NCBI GenBank assembly: GCA_006176705.1
Contig: QRFJ01002500.1
Location: 81,840-145,839, forward strand
Reading direction: 5' to 3'
DNA length: 64,000 nucleotides
Origin: Cocos nucifera
Lineage: Eukaryota > Streptophyta > Magnoliopsida > Arecales > Arecaceae
Part shown: piece after piece, positions 33,375 to 45,092 of the stretch
How the letters are laid out: the number at the start of each line of letters is the position of its first letter
Position numbering within the stretch: position 1 is the stretch's first letter
Notes under the pieces: model-generated
The model's database searches: none
The model's input: only the letters and a program-made list of their open reading frames with translations
Told to the model about the DNA's origin: nothing
Made by a program: the position numbers and the translations under genes

Positions 33375-36255
33375 TGAAGGAACCATATCCAGGATTTTAC
33401 AGGTAGATCTTGAAACTTTTTCAAGATCTTGCCGTAAAAAATTTAAATAAATTAAATATTTATTTAAATAAATATATAAATATCTAGATCTTAAATTTAT
33501 TATATTATCAAGGCATGATATTAAATTAAAAATTAAAATCAAATAAGAAAGAAAAGGTTGATCAAATCAACCTAGATTTATGCTACATCAAATTTAGGTA
33601 TGAAGTTTATAGATCATATCTATTACCTAAGCAAGTTAGACATTCTAACTTACTGATCCAGCCTTGAGGATAAAGTCATGAGCCAAACATGCATCTGGCC
33701 ACTAAGAGTCATCCACATGAGCCTACGATCTCTAATCTGAAGTTCAATGCAGGAAATCAGCACAGCATGCTAGTACTGTGCTGATCCTTCTTCGATAGTT
33801 GATCCGATGCTCCCTTCTTCAAAATTTGGACTCTCTAAAATATGAGAAGGAAGATGAGAGTTTACTTATCGAAGACTCTCTTAGAAAAAACTCAATAAAA
33901 AGAAGAGAGATTGAAAATAAAATAGCCTTAGAAGAAGACCCTCTTCTTCTTCTCTTTTCTCTCACCTAGACACCTAGTTTGGTGCCTATAGAACCCCCAT
34001 GCCCAAAAATCCTCTTCCTCTAATTTTTGCACACCTCAATTCTCTTCTAAAGCTCTATATTTTAGAAAAAAATAGAATAAAATTCATCCAATAAATAGAG
34101 AAAAAGAAGAGTCTAAGTTAGATCAAAATCCTAGACTAGGAATGTCCAAACATGGGAAGTTGTTGGGGCGCCCAACTCTTGGACACCTCCTCCATAATTA
34201 TTGGCGTGGATCAGCAAAAGAGGGGACACAAAAAAGGAGATTATTTTTATGAAATAAGAGAAGAATTAATTAAAAGAGGGGGTGGCACTCAAGGGAAGGT
34301 GCTTTTGGTCAACAAGGATTCTATCTCATAGAAACCTAAGCAAAGCTAACTCCTCTTTTGACTTGGTCTTCCAACAAATTGCCTTATGAGAAAAATAGGA
34401 GAGAAAGAGGGCGTGAGAAACCATGCTCCACATTTTCCTCTTGAAATTTTGTGGAGAAACCCAGGGATATCATGTACACACCAAAAAAATAGGTGGTGCC
34501 CTATTTATTAGGAAGACTAGGTCAAAACCTAGTCTTCCAAGGAGTCTTGGTGGCGTCCAACTCTTAGACGCCACCCTCCTTTATTTTTGGCATGGACAAC
34601 CTAAAGCCAATGACCAAAGAAAGGATAAATCATGAAAAATCCATGGAAAATAGGTGCACAAAAAAATAAATGCCGTGGAAAGCATGGTGCAAATAGGGAG
34701 GAGGTGTTTTGTTTAATTAGGACTCTATCAAATAGAGTCCATATCAAATCTAGTTTGAAAATTTGACCAAGTCAAATTTTATTCCCAAAACTAGAATATG
34801 GGGCATGGAGAAACTCTTCTTAGGTGTGGAAATATTCATGTAAATTTTTGGAATTAAATATGGGGCATGGAGATGGTAGGTGCAAGGGTGAAGGGAGAAG
34901 TCCTAGTCTAACTAGGACTCTCCTATTTTAACTAGGTCAAGACCTTTTGAACCCAAGTTAAATTTGATTTAACTTAACCTAATTAATAGATAATCCTAAT
35001 CTAATTAGAAGCCTAATTAAATTATATTTAAATCTAATTTAATTTCTAATCATATTAAAAATTAGGTGCACTCAAGTCCTAGTCTAACAAGGACTTATTT
35101 TTTCTTGCAATTGACTTATCCAATAAATCAATTAGACCAAATCCAATTAAGTCAAAACTAATTCTAATTAAATCTAATTCAATTAGACTTGATCTCAACC
35201 TAATTTCTCAATCAAGTTAAGCCAATTAGCAATCCAATTGCTAATTGATCCTCTATAATACTTGCATTATGTCAAACATCAATCATATTGATAGTTTGAC
35301 CTTAGAATGATTCTCAATCATCGATTAACCATCTGATCAGGTTACAATCTCTAATATATGTAACCCCATAGGTTTGAACCTAAGCCAGTTATACGTGAAC
35401 CAATTTCTGTTCCAATTAAAATTACCATCTAGCAATGATTTCCGACGTCTGGATAGGTCGAATGTATACAAAGCAACATTCTTAGAATCCTGACCTATGG
35501 TTACTGTATAATTCATCCCTTTGACCAATAATGCTCAAGATGACTTCGATTAAGCTATCAACACTCATACAAGTCATCTCTATTATGTTTCAAAATTTTG
35601 TAAATCTCGTGACTCCTCATAAGGATTATCCAGGCCTAGGTTTTACTAAATTGAAATACAGCGAGATATTCCCTTCCTGAAGTTAATCAAGAGTAGTCAA
35701 TCTTATCTTGACTCACACACTGACTCTACAAGTACTTGACTATACCCAAAAATCTTCTGAACCTGTATTAGAAATATAGAGAGTCTGGCACCAAAATACA
35801 GTGAGTTGCTTGCAAGTCACCATGGTGATCTTAGGTCGGAGGAATGCTTATACCCGTTGGCCTAAGCTAGCTACTCTTGATAGTAGAGTGCTATATTGAT
35901 CATATTCAGTACATATGTACTTCTACATCCCACCTGAATGTCATACCAGTATCTCCATACTACTTGGTTATGAGAACAACCAACGCATATGGCATACAAC
36001 GATCTACACTTGATAAGTTATCATCCTTATTAATAACTTATCATTTGGTCATGAATAATTTAAGAACCATCCGATAAATTCTCTTTTATCGATTAAATAT
36101 GGTTTCAAGAACTTCATTATAATTTAGAAGTTCATTTAAGAAAAATAATTTTTTTATGATGAACCAGTCAAATAACTATTATTATTAGATAATTCATATA
36201 CAGGTTCCAATCATCTACAACTTAGATGATTGGCTTTAGAAAATATTTTTCAATA
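33375..36255 (-). repeat. Hybrid LTR shared by TE4 and TE5
   Basis: Plus-strand 33375-34425 follows the TE4 LTR at 24997-26035, including the GGGC(A/G)TGAGAA(A/G)CCATG block at its end. From about 34430 to 36255 it follows the TE5 LTR at about 55130-56980 (AGAAACCCA(G/A)GGATATCA, the hairpin at 34511-34538, and the final GATGATTGGCTTTA). It ends at the polypurine tract of TE5. One LTR cannot originally be the pair of both; it is best explained by LTR-LTR recombination near 34425. Confidence 0.8.
34511..34538. repeat. 12-bp inverted repeat next to a TATA-like site in the hybrid LTR
   Basis: GGAAGACTAGGT, loop CAAA, ACCTAGTCTTCC: a perfect 12-bp stem. On the minus strand it is followed directly by TAATAAATAGG, a TATA-like sequence. 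The TE5 LTR has the same pair at about 55224-55251 with one mismatch. A second hairpin, AGTCCTAGT-CTA-ACTAGGACT, is at 34899-34919. Confidence 0.75.
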
Positions 36256-37260
36256 ACTTTCACTTGGACTAAAGCCAATCAGAATGATATCAAATATCCT
36301 ATGTTCCACTTGAGTTCGTAGAACTTCTTAATTTCAAGGCCTCAGCAAATGGGTCAGTTAAGTTCTCCTTTTTCATTGATCTTCTAAAGGTCGACATTAT
36401 CTAGATCTAATATCTAGGATGAAAGTGATGTAGAATATGCTGGTCTATTGATTCTTTAGCCTGAGCTATGGCTCTAGTGCTATGATAGGATTGGACCATC
36501 TATGGAGGATGCCTCTCATAACCTGCTAATTATCCTCAGCAACTACACAGCATACATGACAGCATGATATGCCATGATGTACTCTATATTACTAACTAAA
36601 TAGGCTATAGTATCCTACTTGGAATCTTTCTAGCAGATTGCTCCTGCAATTAGAGTATGACCCGACACTCTCTTACTATCATCTTGATCTGACTAAAAAT
36701 TGGAATCAAAACATCCATAAGTTTTAGGTCAGTATCTCTATATTTGAGTCACTGGATCTTAGTATTTTTCAACAACCTAAGAATTGTCTATACAATCTTT
36801 TAGTGGTTCTCACTTGGATCAGACTGGTATCTCCTCACTACCCTTAGTGAGTATATCATATCTAGCCTTGAACATGGAGAAATTAGATGATAGCCAAATC
36901 TTTATTCCTTGTAATACTGAAATGCCATTTTTGATTAAGAGAATTTTATCTACAGACAACACAAGAAATAATACTATAGAATATTTTGTCCACTTACAAA
37001 TGTAGAGTTTGTCTTTGTTCATAACAAAGACATATGTTCAAAACGTATGTTCCAATTTTGAGATAATAGCCAAACGGGCTTTATAGGTCTTTACCTTCCC
37101 ATCTATGCTACTCTAATTCTTTTGAAAATCCATTCAAACCTAATGAATCTTATCCCTTCAAGTGAATCAACTAGTGTCCACATACTATTGATTTTCATGA
37201 ACTCTAATTTAGATTTTATGGCTCCAAGCTACTTCTCAGAGTCAGACCTCTACATTGCTT
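36256..37260 (-). pseudogene. TE5 RNase H and reverse transcriptase with internal deletions
   Basis: On the minus strand a short open frame (37022-36819) reads LFLVLSVDKILLIKNGISVL, which is the RT catalytic region with YVDD decayed to SVDK. It runs from LSSNFSM straight into ARYDI, so about 300 bp of RT are missing near 36880. A second jump near 37064 joins text before the catalytic region to KAHLV-like text, losing about 270 bp. RNase H remnants lie at 36280-36660. The polypurine tract AAGTGAAAG is at about 36257-36265 (rc). Confidence 0.72.
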
Positions 37261-38760
37261 CCATATAGATGATCGGATCCTTGTTGTTTTCATCAAGCTC
37301 AATAGAATCACCATCCTGGACTTAGATATGAAGTATCTATCTGACTAATATGGTACACTACTGAATCTCCTTAATGGCGCCTCTTTAATAGGCTTTGGAT
37401 TTGATATGATCAAATTCGGTTCTATAGATTTACTAGATTATGTCGGTTCATTTTCTACCGATCAAACTCTTCCAAGTTCAACTTGATAGGCATCAGTTCC
37501 TTCTCTAAGAAACTTCTTTCCAAAAAAAATGTCCTACTGCTGATGAACATCTTATGTTCCTCAGCATGGTAGAATTAATAATCCTTAAACACCTATTGGA
37601 CTAGGATTGAAGTTTATCTATGCACAAACTTATGACATAGGCTGATCAACCTAAAATCCAAAGGTGAGAGAGTCTAGGTCTATGCCCGATCCATATCCCA
37701 TATGTAGTCTTTATAATAGATTTTCTCAGTATAAATTTTTAGAGTAAAATAAATAGTCATAAGAGCACAACCTTAAAACAGGCAGACTAGTGAATCTTAT
37801 CGTGGATTGAACTATGTCTAACAAAGTTCAATTTTTTCTTTCTGATACACTGTGTTCCAAAAAGAAATCCACTGAGAGATAATCATATTTTCTCCTAAAT
37901 ATATCATAAATTTACTGGATAAGTATTCACCACCTCGATCTGATCGAAGAGTTCTAATATCTTTTCTAGTTTATTTTTTTTATTTCATTATTGAATCATT
38001 TTAATATTTTAAATAATTCAAGCTAGACGCACCCATGCTCAGATAGATCATCTATAATAAAATATTGATATCTTCCTCTAGTACTTGAGTTCATAGATCC
38101 ACATACATCACTATGTATGAGACTTAGAACTTTATCGGCTCCTTCATCTTTTCTATTAAAAGATAACTTTGTCACTTCCTAAGAAGATAGGACTCAAAGG
38201 TTATCAATGATTCATAATCATTGATGTCGAGGTTTCTCACTCAAGCTAACCTATATATCCTATTCTTGTCAAGATGACTAAGCCTATAATGCCAAATGTA
38301 GACATATATGACATAATCTAACTTGAGTGTTTATTAAATATGTATATTACACTTAATAGGCTGAGTTAATGTTAAATACTATTCTTTTACTATCCATGTA
38401 TTATTATAATATTATTCATAATAATATCATAATAATCTTTTTTATTGATAAATGATAAGCATCTTTGGCTAAAAGGCCAATAGAGATCATATTTATCATA
38501 AACGATGGACAATAGTGACAATCACTCAAAATGACATCTTTTGAAAATAAGCTTAACAATTTCTAAAGCTAGGATTGGACCAGGACTTCCTTCCCTTAAC
38601 ATTTAAGAATCTCTCACCATTTTCAAATATTCCACTTACTTAAAGTTCTTGCAATGAATTGCATAAGACCATTAATATCTAATACCCAGCTAGTAGAATT
38701 ACATATAGAAAAATTTTAAAATGTTATCATATAACATCCTTGATAAGCAACTCTTTCTTC
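37261..38760 (-). pseudogene. TE5 integrase and protease remnants
   Basis: Recognised mainly by nucleotide similarity to TE2 and TE4 in the same order: integrase tail (37330-37790), the SERKN-like region near 37830, the core with its HTDVCGSM-like text near 38100, the pre-integrase segment (38200-38350) and the protease region (about 38560-38700). Stops and indels are too many for a useful translation. Confidence 0.65.
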
Positions 38761-38990
38761 TTTTTCTTGTTCAGCCTATTATGGTCAAGAAAAGCAAGAC
38801 AATTCTTCTTCTTATGATCCTACTTCTTACAATAGAAGCACTCTACCTGATTTGGGTTAACCTTGGATCATATATTTTGATCGGGCTAACAAGCCTCAGC
38901 ACAAATCCATTCATACTGCTGAACCAAATTTAATTTTTGATACTAATTATCGAAGTTGGATCCCATAAGTCATCACTGTCAAACAATGAT
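38761..38990 (-). pseudogene. gag: TE5 gag remnant (most of gag deleted)
   Basis: On the minus strand the zinc knuckle reads CFYCKK-stop-DHKKKNC at about 38843-38800, with all four metal ligands kept. Less than 100 bp further on, the sequence matches the very start of gag (the text around NFDSWYRKLK in TE4, at about 38935-38960). The roughly 550 bp in between, present in TE4, are missing. Confidence 0.7.
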
Positions 38991-40092
38991 TAGAGTAATT
39001 AGGATTTAGCCTTATTCTATGAGAAAAGAGATTAATGACCTAATGTATATAAATTATTTTAAGCCTAGAGATTTGGACTTTAGTCTAAAGATTCTTCTAC
39101 TATTTTATTTAAATTGATAGCCTCTACCTTTAATTTGAGGAATTACTTTAATTTTCTAGCATGTACTAGAATTCACATAGACTACACACAAGCTCAACTT
39201 TGGTCGGTCAACCCATGTGGATCTACGGGTAGGTTCATTAACCAATTATTTCTTTAAACAACTTCTAGTAATTTAGTTTTGCCCCATAAACTTAATCAGT
39301 AGGCTTTGGCCTCCATTATAAGGATCGGGTTAGGTCCAACCATTAATATGACCATACTAAATTGTGCATGTAACCAACAAATGATTAAGCCTAACTTTGG
39401 TTGGTCAACCTAACCACCATTAGAGAAATACATCCAAGTCATCATATAATGAATGATCATTCCATTAGTCAACAAGCACCAGGCCTATGGGCCTCCAATG
39501 ATTTTTAAGTTAATGGATCCATTATCAAACACCTTAATAGGAGGCTATGACTCAGTTATCTCCATAACTTTATCATTTAGGATCTAATAATTTTAAAAGA
39601 TTTAAATTATTAGTGATTTAATGATGGAAAGGACATGAATCAATTTGCTCCTACTAATTTCACCAAGTCAAGTCCTCCCACTGACTTCTCAAGTCTTTGA
39701 CAAGGACTAGGATCAATATCGATCCATGGACACCTAGATCAGTCTCACTGAATAAAATCAGTCTCACTAATTTTTTATGTAACATGGGTTAGCATGAATC
39801 AGTGAGCAATCTAATCAAAAGTTGATTAACCACATTGGCCAGGTGTGTGAAATTGATGGAAGGATCTACCAAGGCTTGCCTTAGATACCATCAAAAATGG
39901 TCAGGTAAACATGCTGCCAATTAAAAACCATTGGTTTAGGAATGCTAGACTTACCTTATACACCAATCGATTTATCAATTTTGATTTGGTCTACCTAAAG
40001 ACTCAAGCTTAGCCACTAAGCCACGATCATGGTCCATTTGTTTGATTTATGGACTTTGATCAACTATTATCCTTGTTGCTTGGAGCCACATA
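38991..40092 (-). other. TE5 leader, truncated
   Basis: Non-coding, similar to the leaders of TE2 and TE4 up to about 40080 (ACTTTGATCAACTATTATCC). The final bases GAGCCACATA look like LTR sequence (TE4 LTR: GAGCCGCACACA, 25296 onward), so the leader seems joined to the LTR by an earlier deletion before TE6 inserted. The primer-binding site is missing. Confidence 0.6.
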
Positions 40093-40389
40093 TGTTGACC
40101 CCCTGATTGATTTTGATGATTTCCAAACTTTGAGTATTTGAGTATTTAACCATATGTTTCATGAGTGGATGTAGATCTTTTTAGGTATTTAAATTAAAAA
40201 ATCATTTCAAGAAAAGATCTACAAAAATTCATGAAGTCAAGATCTTTAAAGAAAATATTTTTCTTAAGCTTCCAAAGATCAGAAGAAAGAGAGCTCTTTG
40301 ACCAAAACAAGGAAGACGTAAAGTGAAATTCAAATAAAAATTAAATCTCCTTGATTGAAAGCAAAAATTCTTCAAAATAGCCTTGGAGT

Positions 40390-40640
40390 AGTTTTTGAGA
40401 TGTCTCAGAATTTTTTCGAGAGCTCTTGAGTGGACTGGCATGCCCAAATATAGTTTTGGCATGATTTCGAGAGGTCTCAAGTTGAACTCAAGATGTCTCG
40501 ATCTCAGGAGATAGAAACTTAGTTTTTGTGCTCTGAGAGTAAGAGGTCTCATAGGATTCTCAAGAGGTCTCGTGGTTCTAGCGAGACGTCTCGATTCAGA
40601 ATCGAGAGATCTCAAAATCTGATGAGAGATCTCATTCTGC
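40390..40640 (+). repeat. Reiterated GAGNNGTCTC palindromes in TE6 U3
   Basis: About nine variants of (C/A)GAG(A/G)(G/T/C)(G/A)TCTC(G/A) in 250 bp, for example GAGATGTCTCAG, CGAGAGGTCTCAAG, CGAGACGTCTCG (a perfect 12-bp palindrome) and CGAGAGATCTCAA. The block sits where TE3 has its unrelated-looking GAGCCGACC motif, about 100 bp before the TATA-like site. The second LTR (53345-53615) has the same block plus an extra segment near 53585. Confidence 0.75.
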
Positions 40641-41113
40641 GCAGACAGCCTTTAATGGATAGTTTTGCAACGACTATTTTTTGACCCCAACTGCTATTTC
40701 AGAGCTTCCAATGGCTAAAACTCTCTCTCCAACCATCTCTAAAGGTATTTAAAGGAGGAGAATCAATTAGAAAATATTAAGAGATTTAAAGAGAATTTCT
40801 ATTAATTTTGGTGAGGAACATTGAATATCCAAAGAAAAGAAAAAAGAGAGGAAAATTATACATAGATTTCAATGAGTATTCAAAGCAAGCTTCTCCAATA
40901 TCTTCTACGTCCTCTTAAGCATAATTTGAAGAAAAGCCAAGCTTCAATTGAGCAAATCATCAACTTCTTTCTTGAGATTTGAAGAGCTTAAATTCTATTC
41001 TTTATATTATGCTGAAATTTTTACTTGTAACTTTTATTTCTTTACAAGTTTTTTTAGGAGAAAGAAACTTAGGGATTAGGCCTGTCCAAGCCCAAAATTG
41101 AACATTGTAGGTT

Positions 41114-41237
41114 TTGGTTGATGAGCCCAAAAAATCAACTAGATTAATAGTGATCTTGAAAAACTATTAGTGTAAGGTTTTGGTTAGTGCTCCTGTGAAA
41201 ACCAATTAGATTTGTTTGTGAGCCTGAAAAAATAAAC
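41114..41237 (+). repeat. Four hairpins in the transcribed part of the TE6 LTR
   Basis: TGGTTGA/TCAACTA (one G-T pair), TAATAGT/ACTATTA (41145-41169, perfect 7 bp, 11-base loop GATCTTGAAAA), TTGGTT/AACCAA (41180-41205) and GTTTGT/ATAAAC (41214-41237, one G-T pair, loop GAGCCTGAAAAA). They correspond in order and loop sequence to the hairpins of TE3 at 21497-21686, but the stems differ in sequence. The second LTR has them at about 54090-54215. Confidence 0.75.
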
Positions 41238-41568
41238 ATACTGTAATCAAGGATGGATTATAGTGAAAATCCTAAGAAAAGCTTGGGGAGTGGACATAGG
41301 TGCAGGTTGCACCGAACCACTATAAATTGTGGTGTTTTTGTGTTTGTGCTTTTCTCTTCTATTCCTTTACATTCTTTGCATGCTCTTAATTCTTGCTTCA
41401 CTTTTATAATTTAGTTTTGCTATCATAATTTTGCTACTATACTATTGCTCACATTCCACAATCACTAAAGATAGCATAAATTAAAGCACACCTTATTTAG
41501 AAAGTAAATTTGGTTAAATTTTTTAGAAACCCAATTCACCCCTTGGGTTGCAACCTCTGGGTAACAAT

Positions 41569-41580
41569 TGGTATCAGAGC
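41569..41580 (+). promoter_or_regulatory. TE6 primer-binding site
   Basis: TGGTATCAGAGC, the initiator tRNA-Met type, two bases after the LTR end. Confidence 0.88.
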
Positions 41581-41628
41581 AGGTGCTCTATTATTGATTA
41601 TTGACCTAACTATCTAAAGTAAAAGATC

Positions 41629-43374
41629 ATGGCAATCCCATTTGGTTCATTATTTATTGAGGGTCAATCCACATCTAGACCACCACTATTTAATGGCACA
41701 AATTATACATTTTGAAAAGCTAGAGTGAAAATTTTCATACAAGCTTTAGATTATGACATATGGAGAGTCATAAATAGAGGACCACACACACCCATAGTTG
41801 AAATTAATGGTATGTCTATTCCTAAATCGGAAAAGAATTGAGATGATTTTGATAAGAAGATGGCTCAATTAAATGCTAAAGCCATCAATTTTCTTTATTG
41901 CTCTCTTGATGTATAAGAATTTAATAGAATATCCACTTGTACATCAGCAAAGAAAATTTGGGAAAGATTGGAAGTGACTCATAAGGGAACAAGCCAAGTA
42001 AAAGATGTCAAAATTAATTTTCTTGTTCATAAATATGAAATATTTAAAATAAAAAAATATGAGTCAATTTTTGAAATATTTTTTAAATTTACTGATATTA
42101 TTAATGCTCTAAATGGTCTTGGCAAAACCTTTACTAACTTTGAACTTGTTTGCAAGGTTTTAAGGTCTTTGCCAAAGGAATGTGAAGCAAAGGTGACAGC
42201 CATACAAGAAGCAAAAGACCTCACCAAGCTATCCCTAGAAGAATTGATGGGTTCACTCATAACTCATGAGTTGAACTTGGCTCAAAAGGAAGAAGAAGAA
42301 GAAGAGCCAAGAAAGATAAAGACCATTGCCTTCAAATCCATTGCACAACATGAATAAAGCAATGAGTCGGAAGAAGAAGAAGATGAAGAAGAGAGTGAAG
42401 ATGATAATGAGGACATGGAGCTACTCATAAGTAAATTCAAAAAGCTTCTTATAAAGAAAACTATGAAGAAAAAAGAAAAAAAAGAAGAGAAAGAAAGAAA
42501 GAGTGTCACCTGTTATAACTACAACAAAAGGGGACAATACAAGCCAGATTGCTCCCTGCTCAAAAAGAATCCCAAAAGGACCAAGAAAAGAGCTATGCTA
42601 GGAATTTGGGATGATAGTGACACTTCAAGCTCGGATGAAGAAAAGAAAGCAAAAAATCTTTACCTTATGGCCATTGAGGATGAGGTAAAATCTAAAAACT
42701 CCTTCGAGTTCACATTAGATGAGTTATTTGAAGCTTTTAGCGATTTAATAGATGAATACAAAAAACTAAGGCTAAAAAATAAAGAGCTTAAAAGATCTAA
42801 TCTTCTTCTAGCTGATAAAAAGAATAAACTATTGACTGAAAAAGAAGATATCTTGAAAGAAAAGAATACTTTGGCTAAAGAAAAAGAAGAATGGATTAAA
42901 TCTAAAAATTTTTTAGTTAAAGAAAATATGGAGCTTAAAAAGAATAATGATACTTTAAGATTCTCCTTAAAAGAAAATAAAAATATTTTAAATGAAAAGA
43001 AAGAGCTCTTGGAAGAAAATAAAAAATTAAGAAGAGAGATTGAAGTTTTAAAACCTATTGCTGAAAAATTTATCATTAGTTTTCAAAATCTCCAATCTGT
43101 GGTAAAAGTTAATGAAACTATTTTCAATAAAATAGAAACTGGTTTTAATATTTCTAGAAAGCAGCAAAATGCTAGAAATATTTTTACAAGAGTTTCAATA
43201 AAATATCATACCATTAAATGCTTTAAATGTAATCAAATTAGCCATAAAATTTTAGAATGCAACTTTAAAAGAATTGGCCAAGCCTTGATAAAGCAAATAT
43301 GGGTTCCAAAAGGAACCATAAGCTCTAACCTCAATGGACCCAAGATGACTTGGGTACCAAAATCTAGTAAATAA
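41629..43374 (+). pseudogene. gag: TE6 gag with two zinc knuckles and a long coiled coil
   Basis: The ATG at 41629 opens MAIPFGSLFIEGQSTSRP. The N-terminal part has stops at about 41716, 41840 and 41917, two of them replacing Trp. The UBN2-type core is open (41968-42357: WERLEVTHKGTSQVKDVKIN, VTAIQEAKDLTKLSLEELMG). After a stop at 42355 an acidic run leads to a 319-residue open frame (42415-43374): first knuckle CYNYNKRGQYKPDC with Cys and His replaced by Tyr, a long Lys/Glu coiled coil (about 42760-43080, LLADKKNKLLTEKEDILKEK), and a second, complete knuckle CFKCNQISHKILEC (about 43220). It ends TWVPKSSK-stop, where a full Sirevirus would continue into protease. Confidence 0.9.
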
Positions 43375-44273
43375 TTTTTTAGGTACATCAAGGATCCAAT
43401 GAAATGAAAAGAAAAATTTTTTTTGATAGATGCCTTAAAAACAAAAATGGATGGATAATGCTTTTGGATAAAATCTAAAATTTTCTCACATCATACCATC
43501 AATATTTGTTTGATTAATTCTATTGATTCTAATAATCTATTTATGTAGTTTCATATCATATTTACTTGCTTGAAATACTCTCTATATTTCGATGAGATTA
43601 AAATGATTGATTGATTTTGATGCTAGCAATAATTTAAATATTTTAATTTTTAAATCAACATGCTCTCTTCTATATATCCTGCTATAGATGAAATAATTTT
43701 ATCTTAAAATTTAGCATGATATCTTAAGCCTCCCCATATTAATTTTATAATTGATGAATTTAATTTAAAAAATACTTAATTAGGTGTGAATATTTTAATT
43801 GCTAAATCTACAAGAAAAACTTTTTTTTTGTATTTCCTATAAAAAGCTAAATTATCAAAAGTCTTCTAAAAATTTGAGACTTTCTAGTTGAACTGAACAC
43901 ATAAAGCCTTCATCCAGTTTTCTATTGATTTGATCTTATTTAAATTGATTATTGAAATCCCCTCAATTGATTATCTTTTATGATCCTCTAAATTTTCTTG
44001 AATATCTCTATTGATCATCGATTTGATTGACTCTTTGATCTTAAAAGAAAATTTATTGATGAATATTTCTATTCTGTTTCAATTGATTGATTTTGAAAAT
44101 TAAATTTGGAAAATGATCTTCTTGAATCTTTTGAAGTTGATATCTAACAAGATGTTTTAAATAAGTTATTATTTATCCTTAAAGCTAAACTTTTAAAAAG
44201 AACTTCAATTTTAAGTGATTGGTATCCAACATTTTACTATTTACCATGTATTTGATTGATTTATCTTTGGCAA
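43375..44273 (+). other. TE6 non-coding stretch left of TE7
   Basis: AT-rich, no frame. The first 100 bp match the same place in TE3. It ends GGCAA at 44269-44273, the probable target site of TE7. Confidence 0.75.
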
Positions 44274-44827
44274 TGTTGGGGATAAACCCTGCTCCCGCCG
44301 AAGTCCAGTCTGATGCTTAGCCTAATGTAATTGGTAATCATGGAAGAGCTTCGATCGAAAATTCTTCCTCTAGTGGCCAAACCCCTCCCAGACATTTTTA
44401 GCAGTTGAACTCCTTCAGCGACTGAACCCCTCCCGGACTCCTTCAGCAGCCAAACTCCTCCAGCGGCCAAACCCCTCTCAGACTCCTCCAGCGGTCGAAC
44501 TCCTTCCGAACTTCTCCTTTAATTGAACTTCTTTCAAACTTCTCCTTCAGTCGAACTTCTCCATCAATTAAACTCCTTCCGAACTTCTCCATCAGTCGGA
44601 CTCCTTCTGGACTTCTCCATCAGTCAAACTCCATCTGGATTCCTCCAGCGAATTACTTTCAGATTTTAACTAGCATTCCTCTCGGATGATCTCCTCTAGC
44701 CATATTTCCTTTAAGAATTCGAACTCCTCTGAAATTGATGTATGTCAAAGCTCTTCATCAACCAATGCCCACTTTTTCCAAATTTTGACTATTAAATCTT
44801 GACGAATGGACACATCACGACAACGAA

Positions 44828-45088
44828 CACCTCTCTCCATAACAAACTCCACGTGGCCCCAAGCGGCTCACTATCGGATAGTTACGACTGTCACTATCAA
44901 TCTGCTATAGGCAGCACCTCTCTCCATAACAAACCCTGCATGGCTCCGAGCGGTCCACTACCGGATGGCTATGGCTATCACTATCAGTCTGCTATAGATG
45001 GTGCCTCTCTCCATAACAAACTCCATGTGGCTCCGAGCGGTCCACTACCGGATGGCTATGGCTATTACTATCCATCTGCTACAAGCTC
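44828..45088 (+). repeat. Three 87-bp tandem units upstream of the TATA box in TE7 LTR
   Basis: Units start at 44828, 44915 and 45002, each with CCTCTCTCCATAAC, a (C/T)GTGGC(C/T)CC(A/G)AGCGG-like core and CACTATCA(A/G)TCTGCTA. Unit 1 has the G-box CACGTG at 44850-44855. In the 3' LTR the units start at 50847, 50934 and 51021, with CACGTG at 50869-50874 and 51043-51048. They end within 10 bp of the TATA box, a typical place for an enhancer; the role is inference. Confidence 0.82.
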
Positions 45089-45092
45089 TGTC

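Larger units (their letters stand above)
24997..34425 (-). mobile_element. TE4: Ty1/copia element on the minus strand ending in a hybrid LTR
   Basis: 3' LTR (24997-27490), polypurine tract, RNase H, RT, integrase, protease, gag, a 1.9-kb leader and a primer-binding site at 33361-33372. The LTR after it (33375-36255) matches the first LTR only up to about 34425; beyond that it matches the LTR of TE5. The coding part is better kept than in TE2: gag has only one frameshift in its first 245 residues. The family is the same as TE2 and TE5. Confidence 0.88.
40093..41566 (+). repeat. TE6 5' LTR
   Basis: TGTTGACCCCCTGATTG to GGGTAACA. Contains reiterated GAGGTCTC-type motifs (40390-40640), a TATA-like TATTTAAA (40746-40753) and four hairpins (41114-41237). 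The second LTR matches along its length. Confidence 0.92.

Noticed and set aside
42283..42400. GAA microsatellite
   Set aside because: It encodes the acidic Glu-rich linker of TE6 gag and is interrupted by other codons; not a separate repeat.
42660..43076. 138-residue minus-strand frame, Ser/Phe/Leu rich
   Set aside because: It is the reverse of the Lys/Glu coiled coil of TE6 gag; AAG/GAA-rich codons give long frames on the other strand. A matching shadow exists in TE3 at 23210-23434.
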